Shown here: positions 26,797 to 35,804 of the stretch, one piece after another
How positions within the stretch are numbered: the stretch's first letter is position 1
How the letters are laid out: each line of letters starts with the position of its first letter
Source of the DNA: Paracoccaceae bacterium
GTDB lineage: Bacteria; Pseudomonadota; Alphaproteobacteria; Rhodobacterales; Rhodobacteraceae
Length of the DNA: 64,000 nt
Reading direction: 5' to 3'
NCBI GenBank assembly: GCA_022843025.1
Contig: JALHOL010000001.1
Span: forward strand, 496,001 to 560,000
Translations under genes and position numbers: made by a program
The notes under the pieces: generated by a model
Databases searched by the model: none
The model's input: the letters and a program-made list of their open reading frames with translations, nothing else
Told to the model about the DNA's origin: nothing

Positions 26797-26801
26797 CGCT
26801 G

Positions 26802-26853
26802 TCGCAGTTCATGCGGGCATTTCGCAATTCGTGCAAAAGAGCGCCGCATTCGT
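26802..26853 (+). promoter_or_regulatory. Triple direct repeat upstream of coxM, candidate LytTR operator
   Basis: TCGCAGTTCATGC (26802-26814) is repeated as TCGCAATTCGTGC (26822-26834) and, shorter, as CGCATTCGT (26845-26853). The TTC cores start at 26808, 26828 and 26849, that is 20 and 21 bases apart, about two helical turns. LytTR proteins bind tandem direct repeats with this periodicity, and GCAGTTCAT fits the general LytTR 9-mer consensus at 8 of 9 positions. The block lies 80-130 bases before the coxM ATG, right after the LytTR gene. Confidence 0.6.
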
Positions 26854-26932
26854 TTGTCGCCGCTCAACCCTTGGCCGGATCGCCATAGCCTTTTGCCAAC
26901 TGCGCGGGACGGACGCAGAGCGGGAGGAACAC

Positions 26933-27787
26933 ATGATACCATCGGCCTTTGAGTATCACCGGCCGGGCGACCTTGCGTCGGCCATCGGGATTTTGACGGA
27001 GCATGGCGATGAGGCGCGGGTCATCGCGGGCGGGCATAGCCTGATCCCGATGATGAAGCTGCGGATGGCGTCGATCGGCCATCTGGTCGATCTGCAATCG
27101 GTGGCCGAGTTGAAAGGGATCACAGTGGCGGGCGGGCAGGTGACCATCGGCGCGATGGTGACGCAGGCCGAGTTGATCAGCCATGGCGGGCTGGCGAAGG
27201 CCGCACCGATCCTGCGCGAGGCGGCATTGCAGATCGCCGATCCGCAGGTGCGCTATGTGGGGACGGTGGGCGGCAACGTCGCCAATGGCGATCCGGGCAA
27301 TGACATGCCGGGTCTGATGCAGTGTTTGGACGCGCAGTTCACGCTGGTGGGTCCGGGGGGCAGCCGCGAGGTGGCGGCGCGGGAGTTCTTTCACGGGCTT
27401 TACGCGACCGAGCGCGCCGATGACGAGATCCTGACCAGCATCCGCTTTGCCGCGACGGGCGCGGGCTATGCCTATGAAAAGCAGAAGCGCAAGATCGGGG
27501 ATTATGCCACGGCGGCGGCGGCGGTTTTGTTGACCAAGGCGGGCGGGAAGGTGGCCACTGCCTCCATCGCGATGACCAATCTGTCGGACACGCCGATCTG
27601 GTCTGCTGATGCGGCGGAGGCACTGGTGGGCAGCGATTGCGGCACGGATGCGGTGCTGGCGGCGGTGGCGGCGATGCTGGGGGATATCGACCCGCAGCAG
27701 GACAATCGTGGCCCGATCGCGTTCAAGAAACATGTGGCTGGCGTGATTTTGGGCCGCGCGATTGCGCGTGCCTGGTCGCGCGCCTGA
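26933..27787 (+). CDS. coxM: Aerobic carbon monoxide dehydrogenase, FAD-binding medium subunit
   Basis: The 284-residue subunit passes electrons from the Fe-S subunit to quinone through FAD. FAD motifs [13 protein letters not shown] (about residues 32-44) and [14 protein letters not shown] (about 112-125) are intact. The ATG at 26933 has GGGAGGA about 8 bases upstream; an earlier in-frame start would run into the repeat region. It opens the structural operon coxM-coxS-coxL, the order found in form I CO dehydrogenases. coxS starts 13 bases after its stop. Confidence 0.94.
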   Translation: MIPSAFEYHRPGDLASAIGILTEHGDEARVIAGGHSLIPMMKLRMASIGHLVDLQSVAELKGITVAGGQVTIGAMVTQAELISHGGLAKAAPILREAALQIADPQVRYVGTVGGNVANGDPGNDMPGLMQCLDAQFTLVGPGGSREVAAREFFHGLYATERADDEILTSIRFAATGAGYAYEKQKRKIGDYATAAAAVLLTKAGGKVATASIAMTNLSDTPIWSADAAEALVGSDCGTDAVLAAVAAMLGDIDPQQDNRGPIAFKKHVAGVILGRAIARAWSRA

Positions 27788-27800
27788 GGGGGGAGAGAGC

Positions 27801-28292
27801 ATGGGAAAGAAGATGCAAGTCAGCCTGACCGTGAACGGTGAGGTGCATGACATTCTGACCGAGCCGCGCGAATTGCTGATCCATACGCTGCGGGAACGCC
27901 TGGGGATCACCGGGCCGCATATCGGCTGTGAGACCAGCCATTGCGGCGCCTGCACGGTGGATATGAACGGCAAGTCGGTGAAAGCCTGCACGGTGTTCGT
28001 GGCACAGGCCGAAGGTGCCGAGATCACCACCATCGAAGGCTTGGGCAATCCTGACGGGTTGCATGTGTTGCAGCGGACCTTCCGCGAGCATCATGGGCTG
28101 CAATGCGGCTATTGCACGCCGGGGATGATCACCCGCGCGCATCGGTTGCTGATCGAGAACCCGAACCCGACCGAAGAAGAGGTGCGGTTTGGCATTGCTG
28201 GAAACCTGTGCCGTTGCACCGGATACCAGAACATCGTGAAGGCCATTCTGGCTGCCGCGTCCGAGATGAATGCGAAGGAGGCCGCGGAATGA
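27801..28292 (+). CDS. coxS: Aerobic carbon monoxide dehydrogenase, [2Fe-2S] small subunit
   Basis: The 163-residue subunit carries two [2Fe-2S] clusters. The plant-ferredoxin-type cluster uses Cys43, Cys48, Cys51 and Cys63 (CETSHCGAC). The C-terminal helical cluster uses Cys102, Cys105, Cys137 and Cys139 ([17 protein letters not shown]). Both sets are complete. The ATG follows GGGAGAGAG. Its stop overlaps the coxL start by 4 bases (ATGA), so the Fe-S and catalytic subunits are coupled in translation. Confidence 0.95.
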   Translation: MGKKMQVSLTVNGEVHDILTEPRELLIHTLRERLGITGPHIGCETSHCGACTVDMNGKSVKACTVFVAQAEGAEITTIEGLGNPDGLHVLQRTFREHHGLQCGYCTPGMITRAHRLLIENPNPTEEEVRFGIAGNLCRCTGYQNIVKAILAAASEMNAKEAAE

Positions 28293-30709
28293 ACGACCTG
28301 ACGCCAAACCGCGAAGAGCGGATCGCCAATCTCAAGGGTCTGGGTTCCAGCCGCAAGCGGGTAGAGGATGTGCGCTTTACCCAAGGCAAGGGGAACTATG
28401 TCGACGACATCAAGATGGCAGGGATGCTGTTTGGGGATTTCGTCCGCAGCCCCTATGCCCATGCCCGGGTGAAATCCATCAATGCCGATGCGGCGCGGGC
28501 GTTGCCCGGTGTGGTGGCGGTGCTGACGGCGGCGGATCTGGCGCCGCTGAACCTGCATTGGATGCCGACGCTGGCGGGTGACAAGCAGATGGTGCTGGCC
28601 GATGGCAAGGTGCTGTTCCAAGGGCAGGAAGTGGCCTTTGTGGTGGCGACCGACCGCTATATCGCCGCCGATGCCATCGAGTTGGTGGAAGTGGATTACG
28701 AAGAACTGCCGGTGATCGTGGACCCGTTCAAGGCGCTGGAACCTGGTGCTGCGGTGCTGCGCGAGGATCTGGCAGGGCAGACATCGGGCGCGCATGGGCC
28801 GCGCAAGCACCACAACCACATCTTCCTGTGGGAGGTGGGCGACAAGGAGGCAACCGATCAGGCGCTTGAGGCGTCTGAAGTGGTGGCCGAAGAGATGGTC
28901 TATTACCACCGCACGCATCCCTGCCCGCTGGAAACCTGCGGCTGCGTGGCCAGCATGGACAAGGTGAACGGCAAGCTGACCGTCTGGGGCACGTTCCAAG
29001 CGCCGCATGTGGTTCGGACCGTTGCCTCGCTTTTGTCGGGGATCGAGGAGCACAATATTCGTGTGGTTTCCCCCGATATTGGCGGCGGGTTCGGCAACAA
29101 GGTGGGGGTTTACCCCGGCTATGTCTGTGCCATCGTCGCCTCTATCGTCACGGGCAAGCCGGTGAAGTGGGTTGAAGACCGGATGGACAACCTGATGGCC
29201 ACGGCATTCGCGCGTGACTATTGGATGAAAGGGCGGATCAGTGCCACGAAAGAGGGCAAGATCACCGCGCTGCATTGCCATGTAACGGCCGATCACGGGG
29301 CGTTCGATGCCTGCGCGGACCCGACGAAGTTTCCGGCGGGGTTCTTCAGCATCTGCACGGGCAGCTATGACATTCCGGTGGCCTATGTGGGGGTGGACGG
29401 CGTTTATACCAACAAGGCCCCCGGTGGGGTTGCCTATCGCTGTTCCTTCCGGGTGACGGAGGCGGCCTATTTCATCGAGCGGATGATCGAGGTTCTGGCG
29501 ATTGAGTTGAACATGGATGCCGCCGAGTTGCGGCGGATCAACTTCATCCGCAAGGACCAGTTCCCCTATCAATCGGCGCTGGGCTGGGAATATGACTCGG
29601 GCGATTATCACACCGCTTGGGACAAGGCGCTGGAGGCGGTGGATTACAAGGGGTTGCGGGCCGAGCAGGCGCAGCGGCTGGCGGATTTCAAGGCCGGCAA
29701 GACGCGCAAGCTGATCGGGATCGGGCTGACGCATTTCACGGAGATCGTGGGGGCGGGGCCGGTGAAGAACTGCGACATCCTTGGCATGGGGATGTTCGAC
29801 AGTTGCGAAATCCGGATTCACCCGACGGGTTCTGCCATTGCGCGGCTGGGGACGATCTCGCAGGGGCAGGGGCATGCCACGACCTTTGCGCAGATCATTG
29901 CCAGCGAAATCGGGTTGAGCGCGGACAGCATCACGGTGGAGGAGGGCGATACCGATACGGCTCCCTATGGCCTTGGTACATATGGCAGCCGGTCGACGCC
30001 CGTTGCAGGGGCGGCGACCGCGCTGTGCGGGCGCAAGATCCGGGCCAAGGCGCAGATGATCGCGGCGTGGTTGCTGGAGGTGCATGAGGGCGATCTGGAA
30101 TGGGATGTGGACCGGTTTCAGGTGAAAGGCGCACCGGAGCGGTTCAAGACCATGAAGGAGCTGGCCTATGCCGCCTATAATCAGGCCATCCCGGGCATCG
30201 AGCCGGGGCTGGAAGCGGTGTCCTACTATGACCCGCCGAACATGACCTATCCGTTCGGGGCCTATATCGCCGTGATGGAAATCGACGTCGATACCGGCGA
30301 GCATGAGGTGCGGCAGTTCTATGCGCTGGACGATTGCGGCACCCGGATCAACCCGATGGTGATCGAGGGGCAGGTGCATGGCGGGGCGACGGAAGGCTAT
30401 GCCATCGCGATGGGGCAGGAGATCGCCTATGATGAGATCGGCAACGTCAAGACCGGGACGTTGATGGATTTCTTCCTGCCCACCGCATGGGAGACGCCGC
30501 ATTACACCACCGACCACACCGAAACGCCCAGCCCGCACCATCCAATCGGTGCGAAAGGGGTGGGTGAGAGCCCGAACGTGGGGTCGGTGCCGGCCTTTTC
30601 GAACGCGGTGCATGATGCTTTCCGGCCCTTTGGCCTGAAGCAATCGCACATGCCGCATGATCACTGGCGGATCTGGACCATCGCCCGTGATCTGGGCCTG
30701 CATGGCTGA
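28289..30709 (+). CDS. coxL: Aerobic carbon monoxide dehydrogenase, form I large (Mo-Cu) subunit
   Basis: This 806-residue subunit oxidises CO to CO2 at a molybdenum-copper centre bound to molybdopterin cytosine dinucleotide. The decisive motif is AYRCSFR with Cys385, which matches the copper-binding Cys of true form I enzymes; form II carries AYRGAGR. The C-terminal GAKGVGES contains the likely catalytic Glu760. Other cofactor-region motifs include GGGFGNKVG near 268. Length is normal and the frame unbroken. The organism should be able to oxidise CO if the maturation genes suffice. Confidence 0.96.
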   Translation: MNDLTPNREERIANLKGLGSSRKRVEDVRFTQGKGNYVDDIKMAGMLFGDFVRSPYAHARVKSINADAARALPGVVAVLTAADLAPLNLHWMPTLAGDKQMVLADGKVLFQGQEVAFVVATDRYIAADAIELVEVDYEELPVIVDPFKALEPGAAVLREDLAGQTSGAHGPRKHHNHIFLWEVGDKEATDQALEASEVVAEEMVYYHRTHPCPLETCGCVASMDKVNGKLTVWGTFQAPHVVRTVASLLSGIEEHNIRVVSPDIGGGFGNKVGVYPGYVCAIVASIVTGKPVKWVEDRMDNLMATAFARDYWMKGRISATKEGKITALHCHVTADHGAFDACADPTKFPAGFFSICTGSYDIPVAYVGVDGVYTNKAPGGVAYRCSFRVTEAAYFIERMIEVLAIELNMDAAELRRINFIRKDQFPYQSALGWEYDSGDYHTAWDKALEAVDYKGLRAEQAQRLADFKAGKTRKLIGIGLTHFTEIVGAGPVKNCDILGMGMFDSCEIRIHPTGSAIARLGTISQGQGHATTFAQIIASEIGLSADSITVEEGDTDTAPYGLGTYGSRSTPVAGAATALCGRKIRAKAQMIAAWLLEVHEGDLEWDVDRFQVKGAPERFKTMKELAYAAYNQAIPGIEPGLEAVSYYDPPNMTYPFGAYIAVMEIDVDTGEHEVRQFYALDDCGTRINPMVIEGQVHGGATEGYAIAMGQEIAYDEIGNVKTGTLMDFFLPTAWETPHYTTDHTETPSPHHPIGAKGVGESPNVGSVPAFSNAVHDAFRPFGLKQSHMPHDHWRIWTIARDLGLHG

Positions 30710-30715
30710 TGATGG

Positions 30716-30738
30716 CAGGGGGGGCAACGCCCCCCCTG
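30716..30738 (+). other. G/C hairpin between coxL and coxD
   Basis: CAGGGGGGG (30716-30724) pairs perfectly with CCCCCCCTG (30730-30738) around a 5-base loop. There is no T tract, so it may lower readthrough or stabilise the coxMSL message relative to the accessory genes rather than end transcription. Confidence 0.5.
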
Positions 30739-30775
30739 ACCCCCCTTTCCCCTTTGACGGGCGGGATTTTTCCTG

Positions 30776-31654
30776 ATGACCACTGCCGCCACCGTGCAAT
30801 CCGGCCTTGCTGCGCAGGGCTATGTCGCAGCAGCAGATCTGGCGATGGCGCTGCATCTGTCGCTGGTGTTGGGGCGGCCCCTGCTGCTGGAGGGTGCGGC
30901 GGGGGTGGGCAAGACCGAGGTGGCGCGTGCCTTGGCAGCGTGGAAGGGCTGCGCGCTGATCCGGTTGCAATGCTATGAAGGGCTGGACGCGGCACAGGCC
31001 ATTTATGAGTGGAATTATCAGCGGCAGTTGCTGGCGATCCGGGCGCTGGCCGAAGGGGGAGAGACGGGAAGCGCGGTGGAAGCGCGGCTGTTTTCCGAGG
31101 ATTATCTGCTGGAGCGGCCTTTGTTGGCCGCCATCCGGCAGCCTGTCGCACCCGTGCTGCTGATCGATGAGATTGACCGCGCGGATGAGGAGTTCGAGGC
31201 CTATCTGCTGGAGGTGCTGTCGGATTTCCAGATCACCATTCCCGAGATGGGAACGATCCGCGCGGTGACGCGGCCTATGGTCATTCTGACGGCGAATGGA
31301 ACGCGTGACCTGTCGGATGCGCTGCGGCGGCGGTGTCTCTATGCGCATGTGGATTATCCCGATGCAGTGACGGAACTGGCGATCCTGCAGGCGCGGTTGC
31401 CGGATGTGGGCGCGGCGCTGGGCGCGCAGATCGTGGGGTTTGTCCAATCGTTGCGGAAAGAAGAGTTGGAGAAGAAACCCGGCGTTGCCGAGATGCTGGA
31501 TTTCGCGGCTGCCTTGGCGGGGTTGGGGGTGGCGGACTTGACCGGTGATCCGGCGGTGTTACAGGCGGCTTTGGCGACGTTGTTGAAAACGCAGGGGGAC
31601 CGGGCGGCTGTGACAACCGAGGTGGCGCAGCGGCTGGCGGGGAAGGCGGCATGA
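30776..31654 (+). CDS. coxD: CoxD, MoxR-type AAA+ ATPase for CO dehydrogenase maturation
   Basis: The 292-residue AAA+ protein has Walker A GAAGVGKTE (about residues 38-46), Walker B LLIDEIDRA (about 122-130) and sensor-type sequence ILTANGTRDLSDALRRRC. In Oligotropha, CoxD is needed to insert sulfur and copper into the Mo active site of CoxL. It starts 66 bases after coxL, past a hairpin, and its stop overlaps coxE by 4 bases. MoxR/VWA pairs also serve other enzymes, but the position directly after coxL settles the role. Confidence 0.92.
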   Translation: MTTAATVQSGLAAQGYVAAADLAMALHLSLVLGRPLLLEGAAGVGKTEVARALAAWKGCALIRLQCYEGLDAAQAIYEWNYQRQLLAIRALAEGGETGSAVEARLFSEDYLLERPLLAAIRQPVAPVLLIDEIDRADEEFEAYLLEVLSDFQITIPEMGTIRAVTRPMVILTANGTRDLSDALRRRCLYAHVDYPDAVTELAILQARLPDVGAALGAQIVGFVQSLRKEELEKKPGVAEMLDFAAALAGLGVADLTGDPAVLQAALATLLKTQGDRAAVTTEVAQRLAGKAA

Positions 31655-32826
31655 GGGGGGCCGTGACCCGTTTTGCGGCGCGCGATCCGGGGCCGGTGGC
31701 GCGGGTGGCGGGGTTCATGGCGCATCTGCGCGCGAATGGGTTTCGGCTGGGGATAGCAGAGGCGGAGGTGGCGTTGGCCGCGCTGGCGGTGACGCCCGCC
31801 GATGAGGGATCGGTCAGGCGCGCTTTGAAGGCGGTGGCCTGTGGCTGTGCCGAGGATTGGGCGCGGTTCGATGCGGTGTTCGACAGCTATTGGCGCAATG
31901 GTGGGCGGGTGCGCAGTAAGGTGGTGCCATCGGCGGTGCCAGCCCATGCCCGCGCGGCACGCGGGGCCGAGGGCGAGAATGGCACCGGCAGCGGCAAGGC
32001 CGATGCGCCCGACAGCGGCACGGGCGGCGAGAGCGAGGCCGGGGACGCAGGGCGGCTGGTGGCGACAACGATCCGCAATGTCATGAAGAAAGATTTGCGC
32101 GAGGTGGTGTCGCCCGAGGATATTCGTGCGGCTGAGGTTGTCGCGCATCGGTTGGGGCAGGCCCTGCGCGACCGGCGGTCACGGCGGGCCAAGGCGGCGC
32201 GGCGGGGCGCGCGGATTGATCTGCGGCGCACGATCCGCGCGTCGCTGGCGACCGGGGGCGAGCCTTTGCGTCTGGCGCGGAAGCGGCGGCCGGAGCGGCC
32301 GGTGCGGATTGCGGCGCTGGTGGATGTATCGGGATCGATGAGCGTTTATGCGCGGCCCTTTCTGGCCTTTCTGGCGGGGCTGATGCGGGCGGATGGGCAG
32401 GCGGATGCCTATCTGTTCCATACCCGGTTGGTCCGCGTGACCGAGGCCTTGCGGGATGAGGACCCGTTTCGCGCGCTGAACCGGATCACGCTGCTGGCCG
32501 ACGGCTTTGGCGGTGGCAGCCGGATCGGGGCGGCGCTGGAGCAATTCGCGGCCACCTATGCGCGGCGGTTCGTCAACGGGCGCAGCGTGGTGATGATCCT
32601 GTCGGATGGGTACGACTCGGCCCCGTCCGGCCAGATTGGTGCCGCGATGGAGCGGCTGTCCCGCCGGGGGTGCCGTATCCTGTGGCTGAACCCGCTGAAG
32701 GGCTGGCGCGATTACGCGCCGGTGGCGGCTGGGATGGCGGCGGCGCTGCCCTGGCTGGACCTGTTCGCCCCTGCCGCCACCTTGGATGATCTTGCCGCGC
32801 TGGAAAGGGAGCTTGCCCGCCTATGA
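31651..32826 (+). CDS. coxE: CoxE, VWA-domain maturation protein
   Basis: The 391-residue protein has a C-terminal von Willebrand A domain with the MIDAS motif DVSGSM starting at Asp225. Its variable N-terminal half includes a Ser/Gly/Asp-rich linker (about residues 100-130) and an Arg-rich helix before the VWA domain. It works with CoxD and CoxF in building the Cu-S-Mo centre of CO dehydrogenase, by family knowledge. It overlaps coxD and coxF by 4 bases each, a tight translational unit. Confidence 0.92.
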   Translation: MRGAVTRFAARDPGPVARVAGFMAHLRANGFRLGIAEAEVALAALAVTPADEGSVRRALKAVACGCAEDWARFDAVFDSYWRNGGRVRSKVVPSAVPAHARAARGAEGENGTGSGKADAPDSGTGGESEAGDAGRLVATTIRNVMKKDLREVVSPEDIRAAEVVAHRLGQALRDRRSRRAKAARRGARIDLRRTIRASLATGGEPLRLARKRRPERPVRIAALVDVSGSMSVYARPFLAFLAGLMRADGQADAYLFHTRLVRVTEALRDEDPFRALNRITLLADGFGGGSRIGAALEQFAATYARRFVNGRSVVMILSDGYDSAPSGQIGAAMERLSRRGCRILWLNPLKGWRDYAPVAAGMAAALPWLDLFAPAATLDDLAALERELARL

Positions 32827-33650
32827 TGCCCGCCCGTTTCGAGAGCCGATTTGAGGCCACGCTGTCCACCCTGCGCGCGCAGGGGGCACCCTTTGCGATT
32901 GCCACAGTGGTGCGCACGGTGGATGCCACCAGTGCCAAGCCGGGGGCGAAGGCGATCATCCTGCCCGATGGCAGCATTGCCGAGGGCTGGATCGGGGGCG
33001 GCTGCGCCCGGTCGGCGGTGGGTAAGGCGGGGGCGGCGGCGATTGCCGAGGGGCGGCCGCAGTTCATCTCGCTCCGTCCCGAGGAATTGTTGGCGGCAGA
33101 GGGGGTGGCACCGGGTGAGGAACGGCACGGGGTGCGGTTTGCGCGCAATGGCTGCCCTTCCAAGGGGTCGATGGATGTGTTCGTCGAGCCGGTCCTGCCG
33201 CAGCCCCGGCTTGTGGTGTTCGGCGCGGGGCCGGTGGCGATGGCGCTGTGCGATCTGGCGGGGCGGTTCGATCTGCACCGGACGCTGGCTGCGCCGGGGC
33301 TGACCGAGGGGACGGCAGAGGTGGTGCAGGACGGGTTCGCGCTGGAGGCAGGCGGGGCGGGGCAGCGGTTCGTGGTGGTGGCCACGCAGGGCAAGGGCGA
33401 TGAGGCGGGGCTGCGGGCGGCGTTGGCCAGTGGCGCGGCCTATGTGGCCTTTGTCGGCTCGCGCCGAAAATTCGCGACGCTGGCGGCGCGGCTGGCGGCG
33501 GATGGGATGGGGGCCGAGGATCTGGCGCGGGTGAAGGCCCCGGCCGGGTTGGACATCCACGCGATCACGCCCGAGGAGATTGCGTTGTCGATCCTGGCGG
33601 AGATCACCGCGCTGCGCCGTGTGGGGGGGCGGGAGGCGGTGGATGGCTGA
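32823..33650 (+). CDS. coxF: CoxF, XdhC-family molybdoenzyme maturation factor
   Basis: The 275-residue product has the XdhC N-terminal domain with GGGCARSAVGKAG and a C-terminal Rossmann-like domain (VFGAGPVAMALCDLAGRFD). XdhC proteins bind Mo cofactor and help its sulfuration before insertion; CoxF is the CO dehydrogenase member. The ATGA overlap with coxE fixes the start. It is the last recognisable cox gene here. coxG and the later cox genes of Oligotropha are not found in the window. Confidence 0.9.
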   Translation: MMPARFESRFEATLSTLRAQGAPFAIATVVRTVDATSAKPGAKAIILPDGSIAEGWIGGGCARSAVGKAGAAAIAEGRPQFISLRPEELLAAEGVAPGEERHGVRFARNGCPSKGSMDVFVEPVLPQPRLVVFGAGPVAMALCDLAGRFDLHRTLAAPGLTEGTAEVVQDGFALEAGGAGQRFVVVATQGKGDEAGLRAALASGAAYVAFVGSRRKFATLAARLAADGMGAEDLARVKAPAGLDIHAITPEEIALSILAEITALRRVGGREAVDG

Positions 33651-33771
33651 TCCGGTGACACAGTCCTTGCCCATGCCGGACGCAAAGCCGGGCTTGCTGG
33701 CGCGGCTGTTCCCGCCTCTGACGCCCGCACAGGTAGCGGTCATGGCGCAGGTCAAGCTGCCCTGCTGCTGA
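33643..33771 (+). CDS. 42-residue ORF overlapping the coxF end, unknown
   Basis: An ATG at 33643 overlaps the last 8 bases of coxF and opens a 42-codon frame. The product begins MADPVTQSLPMPDAKPG, has a short amphipathic stretch LLARLFPPLTPAQVAVMAQ, and ends KLPCC with two terminal cysteines. I do not recognise it. The overlap and base composition match the cox operon, so it may be a real small accessory protein, or the remaining head of a gene cut off at the cox/uronate junction. Confidence 0.4.
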   Translation: MADPVTQSLPMPDAKPGLLARLFPPLTPAQVAVMAQVKLPCC

Positions 33772-34068
33772 GCACCGGGACGGATTGAGTAAGGGCCGTG
33801 TTTCGGATGGCGCATGACAGGGGAACGCGCTGTCGGTCATCTTGCGCCTGCTTCGGGATGGAGGTCAGTACCTGATGTTGAAAACGTGGCGTGCATCCGA
33901 GATGGTTCATCCATGGAAGCGGTCGCTGCTTTACCGCGCGGCGGTTGGTTTCGAGCGCTGGGGCATCCGACTTCGGCCCGCAGCAACCAGCCGCCGTGGT
34001 CTGCCACCGGAACTTGCGTTCCTGCTTTGAGGGAAATTGTCCGCGACTGCCAACTGCCGCCAAGTTCC
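33772..34068. other. Junction between cox cluster and uronate cluster, no gene seen
   Basis: These 297 bases separate convergent units. Short open frames exist, but none has a ribosome site or recognisable product. No clear terminator, transposase fragment or copy of the tRNA-Phe 3' end was found. Base composition is mixed. I read it as a join between the native cox region and the uronate block. Confidence 0.5.
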
Positions 34069-34971
34069 TTACGGCGCCGAGGGTGGGACCAGCGCGCCCT
34101 TTCCCGCGATCACTTGGGCGGCAAGGGACATTCCGGCTTCAACGGCCTTGGGCAAGCTGGCCCCTGTCAGATAGTTGGCGAGAAAGCCTGCGTTGAAACT
34201 GTCCCCGGCGGCGGTTGTATCGAGCACTGGCGTGTTCGGGACCGGCACCTGGTATGTGGCGGGCCTGCCGGCATCCCATGTAACCACCGGTCGCGGGCCA
34301 TCCTTGACTACGACAAGGGGCGCGCCATTCGCGGCATATCTTTTGGCCGTGGCGAGTGGATCGGGATCGGAGAAATGGCGGGCTTCGTCGTCGTGCGACG
34401 GCAGCACGATGTCGGCATAGGCTGAGAGGTCGGTGATGGCGTCACGCATGGTTTGCGCATCCGGCCACAGGGCAGGTCGGATATTGGGATCGAAGGCAAT
34501 CCTGCTGCCCCGCGCCTTTGCATCAGTGAGCGACGCAGTCAGCCGCGATCTTGCCTCGGTGGAAAGGATGGCGAGTGTGATGCCGGAGAGGTAGATCAGA
34601 TCCGCCCCAACCATTGCCGCGTCCACCTTGGCCGGATCATCGGCCAGAAGGCGAGCCGCAGAGGTTGCGCGCCAATAGGCAAAGCTTCGTTCGCCATTGG
34701 TCAACTGGATCAGGTACAGACCCACGCTGCGTTCCGGCTTTCGCTGGACAAATTCGACGTCGATGCCTTCTGCCGCCATGAAGCCGACCATGCGATCTGA
34801 CACGGCATCTGTGCCAACGGCGGAAAGATAGGACACCGTCGAGGTCTTTGGCAAAAGGTGGCGCAGATACCAGGCCGTGTTGAACGTATCGCCTGCGAAC
34901 CCCATGGCAAAAAGCCCGCTGTCGGCGGGAGCAAACTCGACCATACATTCACCGATGGAGACGACGCGCAT
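34069..34971 (-). CDS. kdgK: 2-keto-3-deoxygluconate kinase (PfkB family)
   Basis: KdgK phosphorylates 2-keto-3-deoxygluconate (KDG) to KDPG for the Entner-Doudoroff aldolase. The 300-residue product shows the PfkB N-terminal region GECMVEF and GGFAGDTFNTAW-like sequence, FDPNIRPALW in the middle, and the ATP/anion-hole signature DTTAAGDSFNAGF near residue 250. It receives KDG from UxuA and from the KduI/KduD branch encoded divergently. Its ATG abuts the gntR stop (TAAATG), so the two form one minus-strand operon. No KDPG aldolase gene is present in the window. Confidence 0.93.
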   Translation of the reverse strand: MRVVSIGECMVEFAPADSGLFAMGFAGDTFNTAWYLRHLLPKTSTVSYLSAVGTDAVSDRMVGFMAAEGIDVEFVQRKPERSVGLYLIQLTNGERSFAYWRATSAARLLADDPAKVDAAMVGADLIYLSGITLAILSTEARSRLTASLTDAKARGSRIAFDPNIRPALWPDAQTMRDAITDLSAYADIVLPSHDDEARHFSDPDPLATAKRYAANGAPLVVVKDGPRPVVTWDAGRPATYQVPVPNTPVLDTTAAGDSFNAGFLANYLTGASLPKAVEAGMSLAAQVIAGKGALVPPSAP

Positions 34972-35670
34972 TTATCCTTCATCCGCGAAATAGGCGGCAT
35001 TCTCGGCGCGGATGCGGACAATCTGGTGCAGGATGCGGGACAGGTGGATCCGTACCATTTCGGCGGAGCGTTCTTCGTCGCGTGACCGGATCGCCGCGAG
35101 GATATCCTTATGTTCGGCAAAGGCGTATTCCAGTGCAAAGGACAAGGACAGGAAGCGCACCCGATCCATATGCGACTTCATCTCGCGCGCCGTTTCCCAG
35201 ACAAAGCCGGTGCCCGAACGTTCGCAGATTTCGCGGTGGAACTGGTCATCCAGATCGTGAAACCTGGATGGGTCGTGCGCGGCCACGGCCTCGGCCTGCT
35301 GGTCGATGATCGCTTCGATGGCCGCAAGATCAGCTTCGGTCAGCGTCCGGCAGGCGACGCGCGCCGTTTCGGCCTCGATTGCCATGCGGATAAAGCGGGC
35401 CTGCATCACAGCCCGTTCCGAGATGGCCGAGACGACGGTTGCGCGCTGTGGGCGGATGGTCAGGAAGCCCAGCTTTGACAACCTGTAAAAGGCATCGCGG
35501 ACGGGCTGGCGCGACACGCCAAGGGCGCGGGCGACGTCGAATTCGGAAAGCTTGGTGCCGGGCGGGAGTTCCAGCCGAAGAATCTGGCGATGCAGTTCGT
35601 CAAAGACGGAATCTGCGATGGACGGCCGCTGGATCGGTTCCAGAACACTTAGCGCCCCGTTGCTCGCCAT
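34972..35670 (-). CDS. GntR-family (FadR/FCD) transcriptional regulator of uronate genes
   Basis: The 232-residue regulator has an N-terminal winged helix (about 15-85; LSEFDVARALGVSRQPVRDA) and an all-helical FCD ligand domain (about 95-225) with likely metal/ligand residues in DLDDQFHREIC and AEHKDILAAI. FCD-type GntR proteins such as UxuR/ExuR respond to hexuronates or their breakdown products. It is divergent from uxaC. The intergenic dyad at 35735-35744, which lies next to a TATAAT box, is a good candidate operator. The effector is not known. Confidence 0.92.
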   Translation of the reverse strand: MASNGALSVLEPIQRPSIADSVFDELHRQILRLELPPGTKLSEFDVARALGVSRQPVRDAFYRLSKLGFLTIRPQRATVVSAISERAVMQARFIRMAIEAETARVACRTLTEADLAAIEAIIDQQAEAVAAHDPSRFHDLDDQFHREICERSGTGFVWETAREMKSHMDRVRFLSLSFALEYAFAEHKDILAAIRSRDEERSAEMVRIHLSRILHQIVRIRAENAAYFADEG

Positions 35671-35734
35671 TCCTTAACTCCCATTTCAATGTCGCCAAGC
35701 TAGACGCGGATTGTTCGGGCGGCAACTGGAATAT

Positions 35735-35751
35735 TAGTTGACTAGTATAAT
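35735..35751 (+). promoter_or_regulatory. Divergent gntR-uxaC promoter with dyad TAGTTGACTA and TATAAT
   Basis: TAGTTGACTA (35735-35744) has TAGT/ACTA half-sites around a 2-base centre. It is followed at once by a perfect -10 box TATAAT (35746-35751), about 54 bases before the uxaC start. A repressor bound here would block the promoter. The same 10-mer occurs in the acs upstream region at 3493-3502. No clear -35 box was identified. Confidence 0.55.
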
Positions 35752-35804
35752 TTGATTCCCCAAGGTGACGGGCAACCAAAGCTTCTGCACCGGGGAGGGT
35801 GACA

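Noticed and set aside
26836-26932. Sigma-54 promoter upstream of coxM
   Set aside because: A TTGGCC run is present, but the GC/TGC element at the required distance is missing.
28109-31447. 1112-codon open frame on the minus strand opposite coxS-coxL-coxD
   Set aside because: Low-complexity Arg/His/Gln composition and no ribosome site; it mirrors real cox genes.
33842-34030. 62-codon plus-strand frame in the cox/uronate junction
   Set aside because: No ribosome site, no recognisable sequence, and composition unlike both neighbours' genes.
33772-34068. Copy of the tRNA-Phe 3' end as an attachment site at the left edge of the uronate block
   Set aside because: Compared by eye with 44701-44730 and no convincing direct repeat was found; no integrase gene is present.
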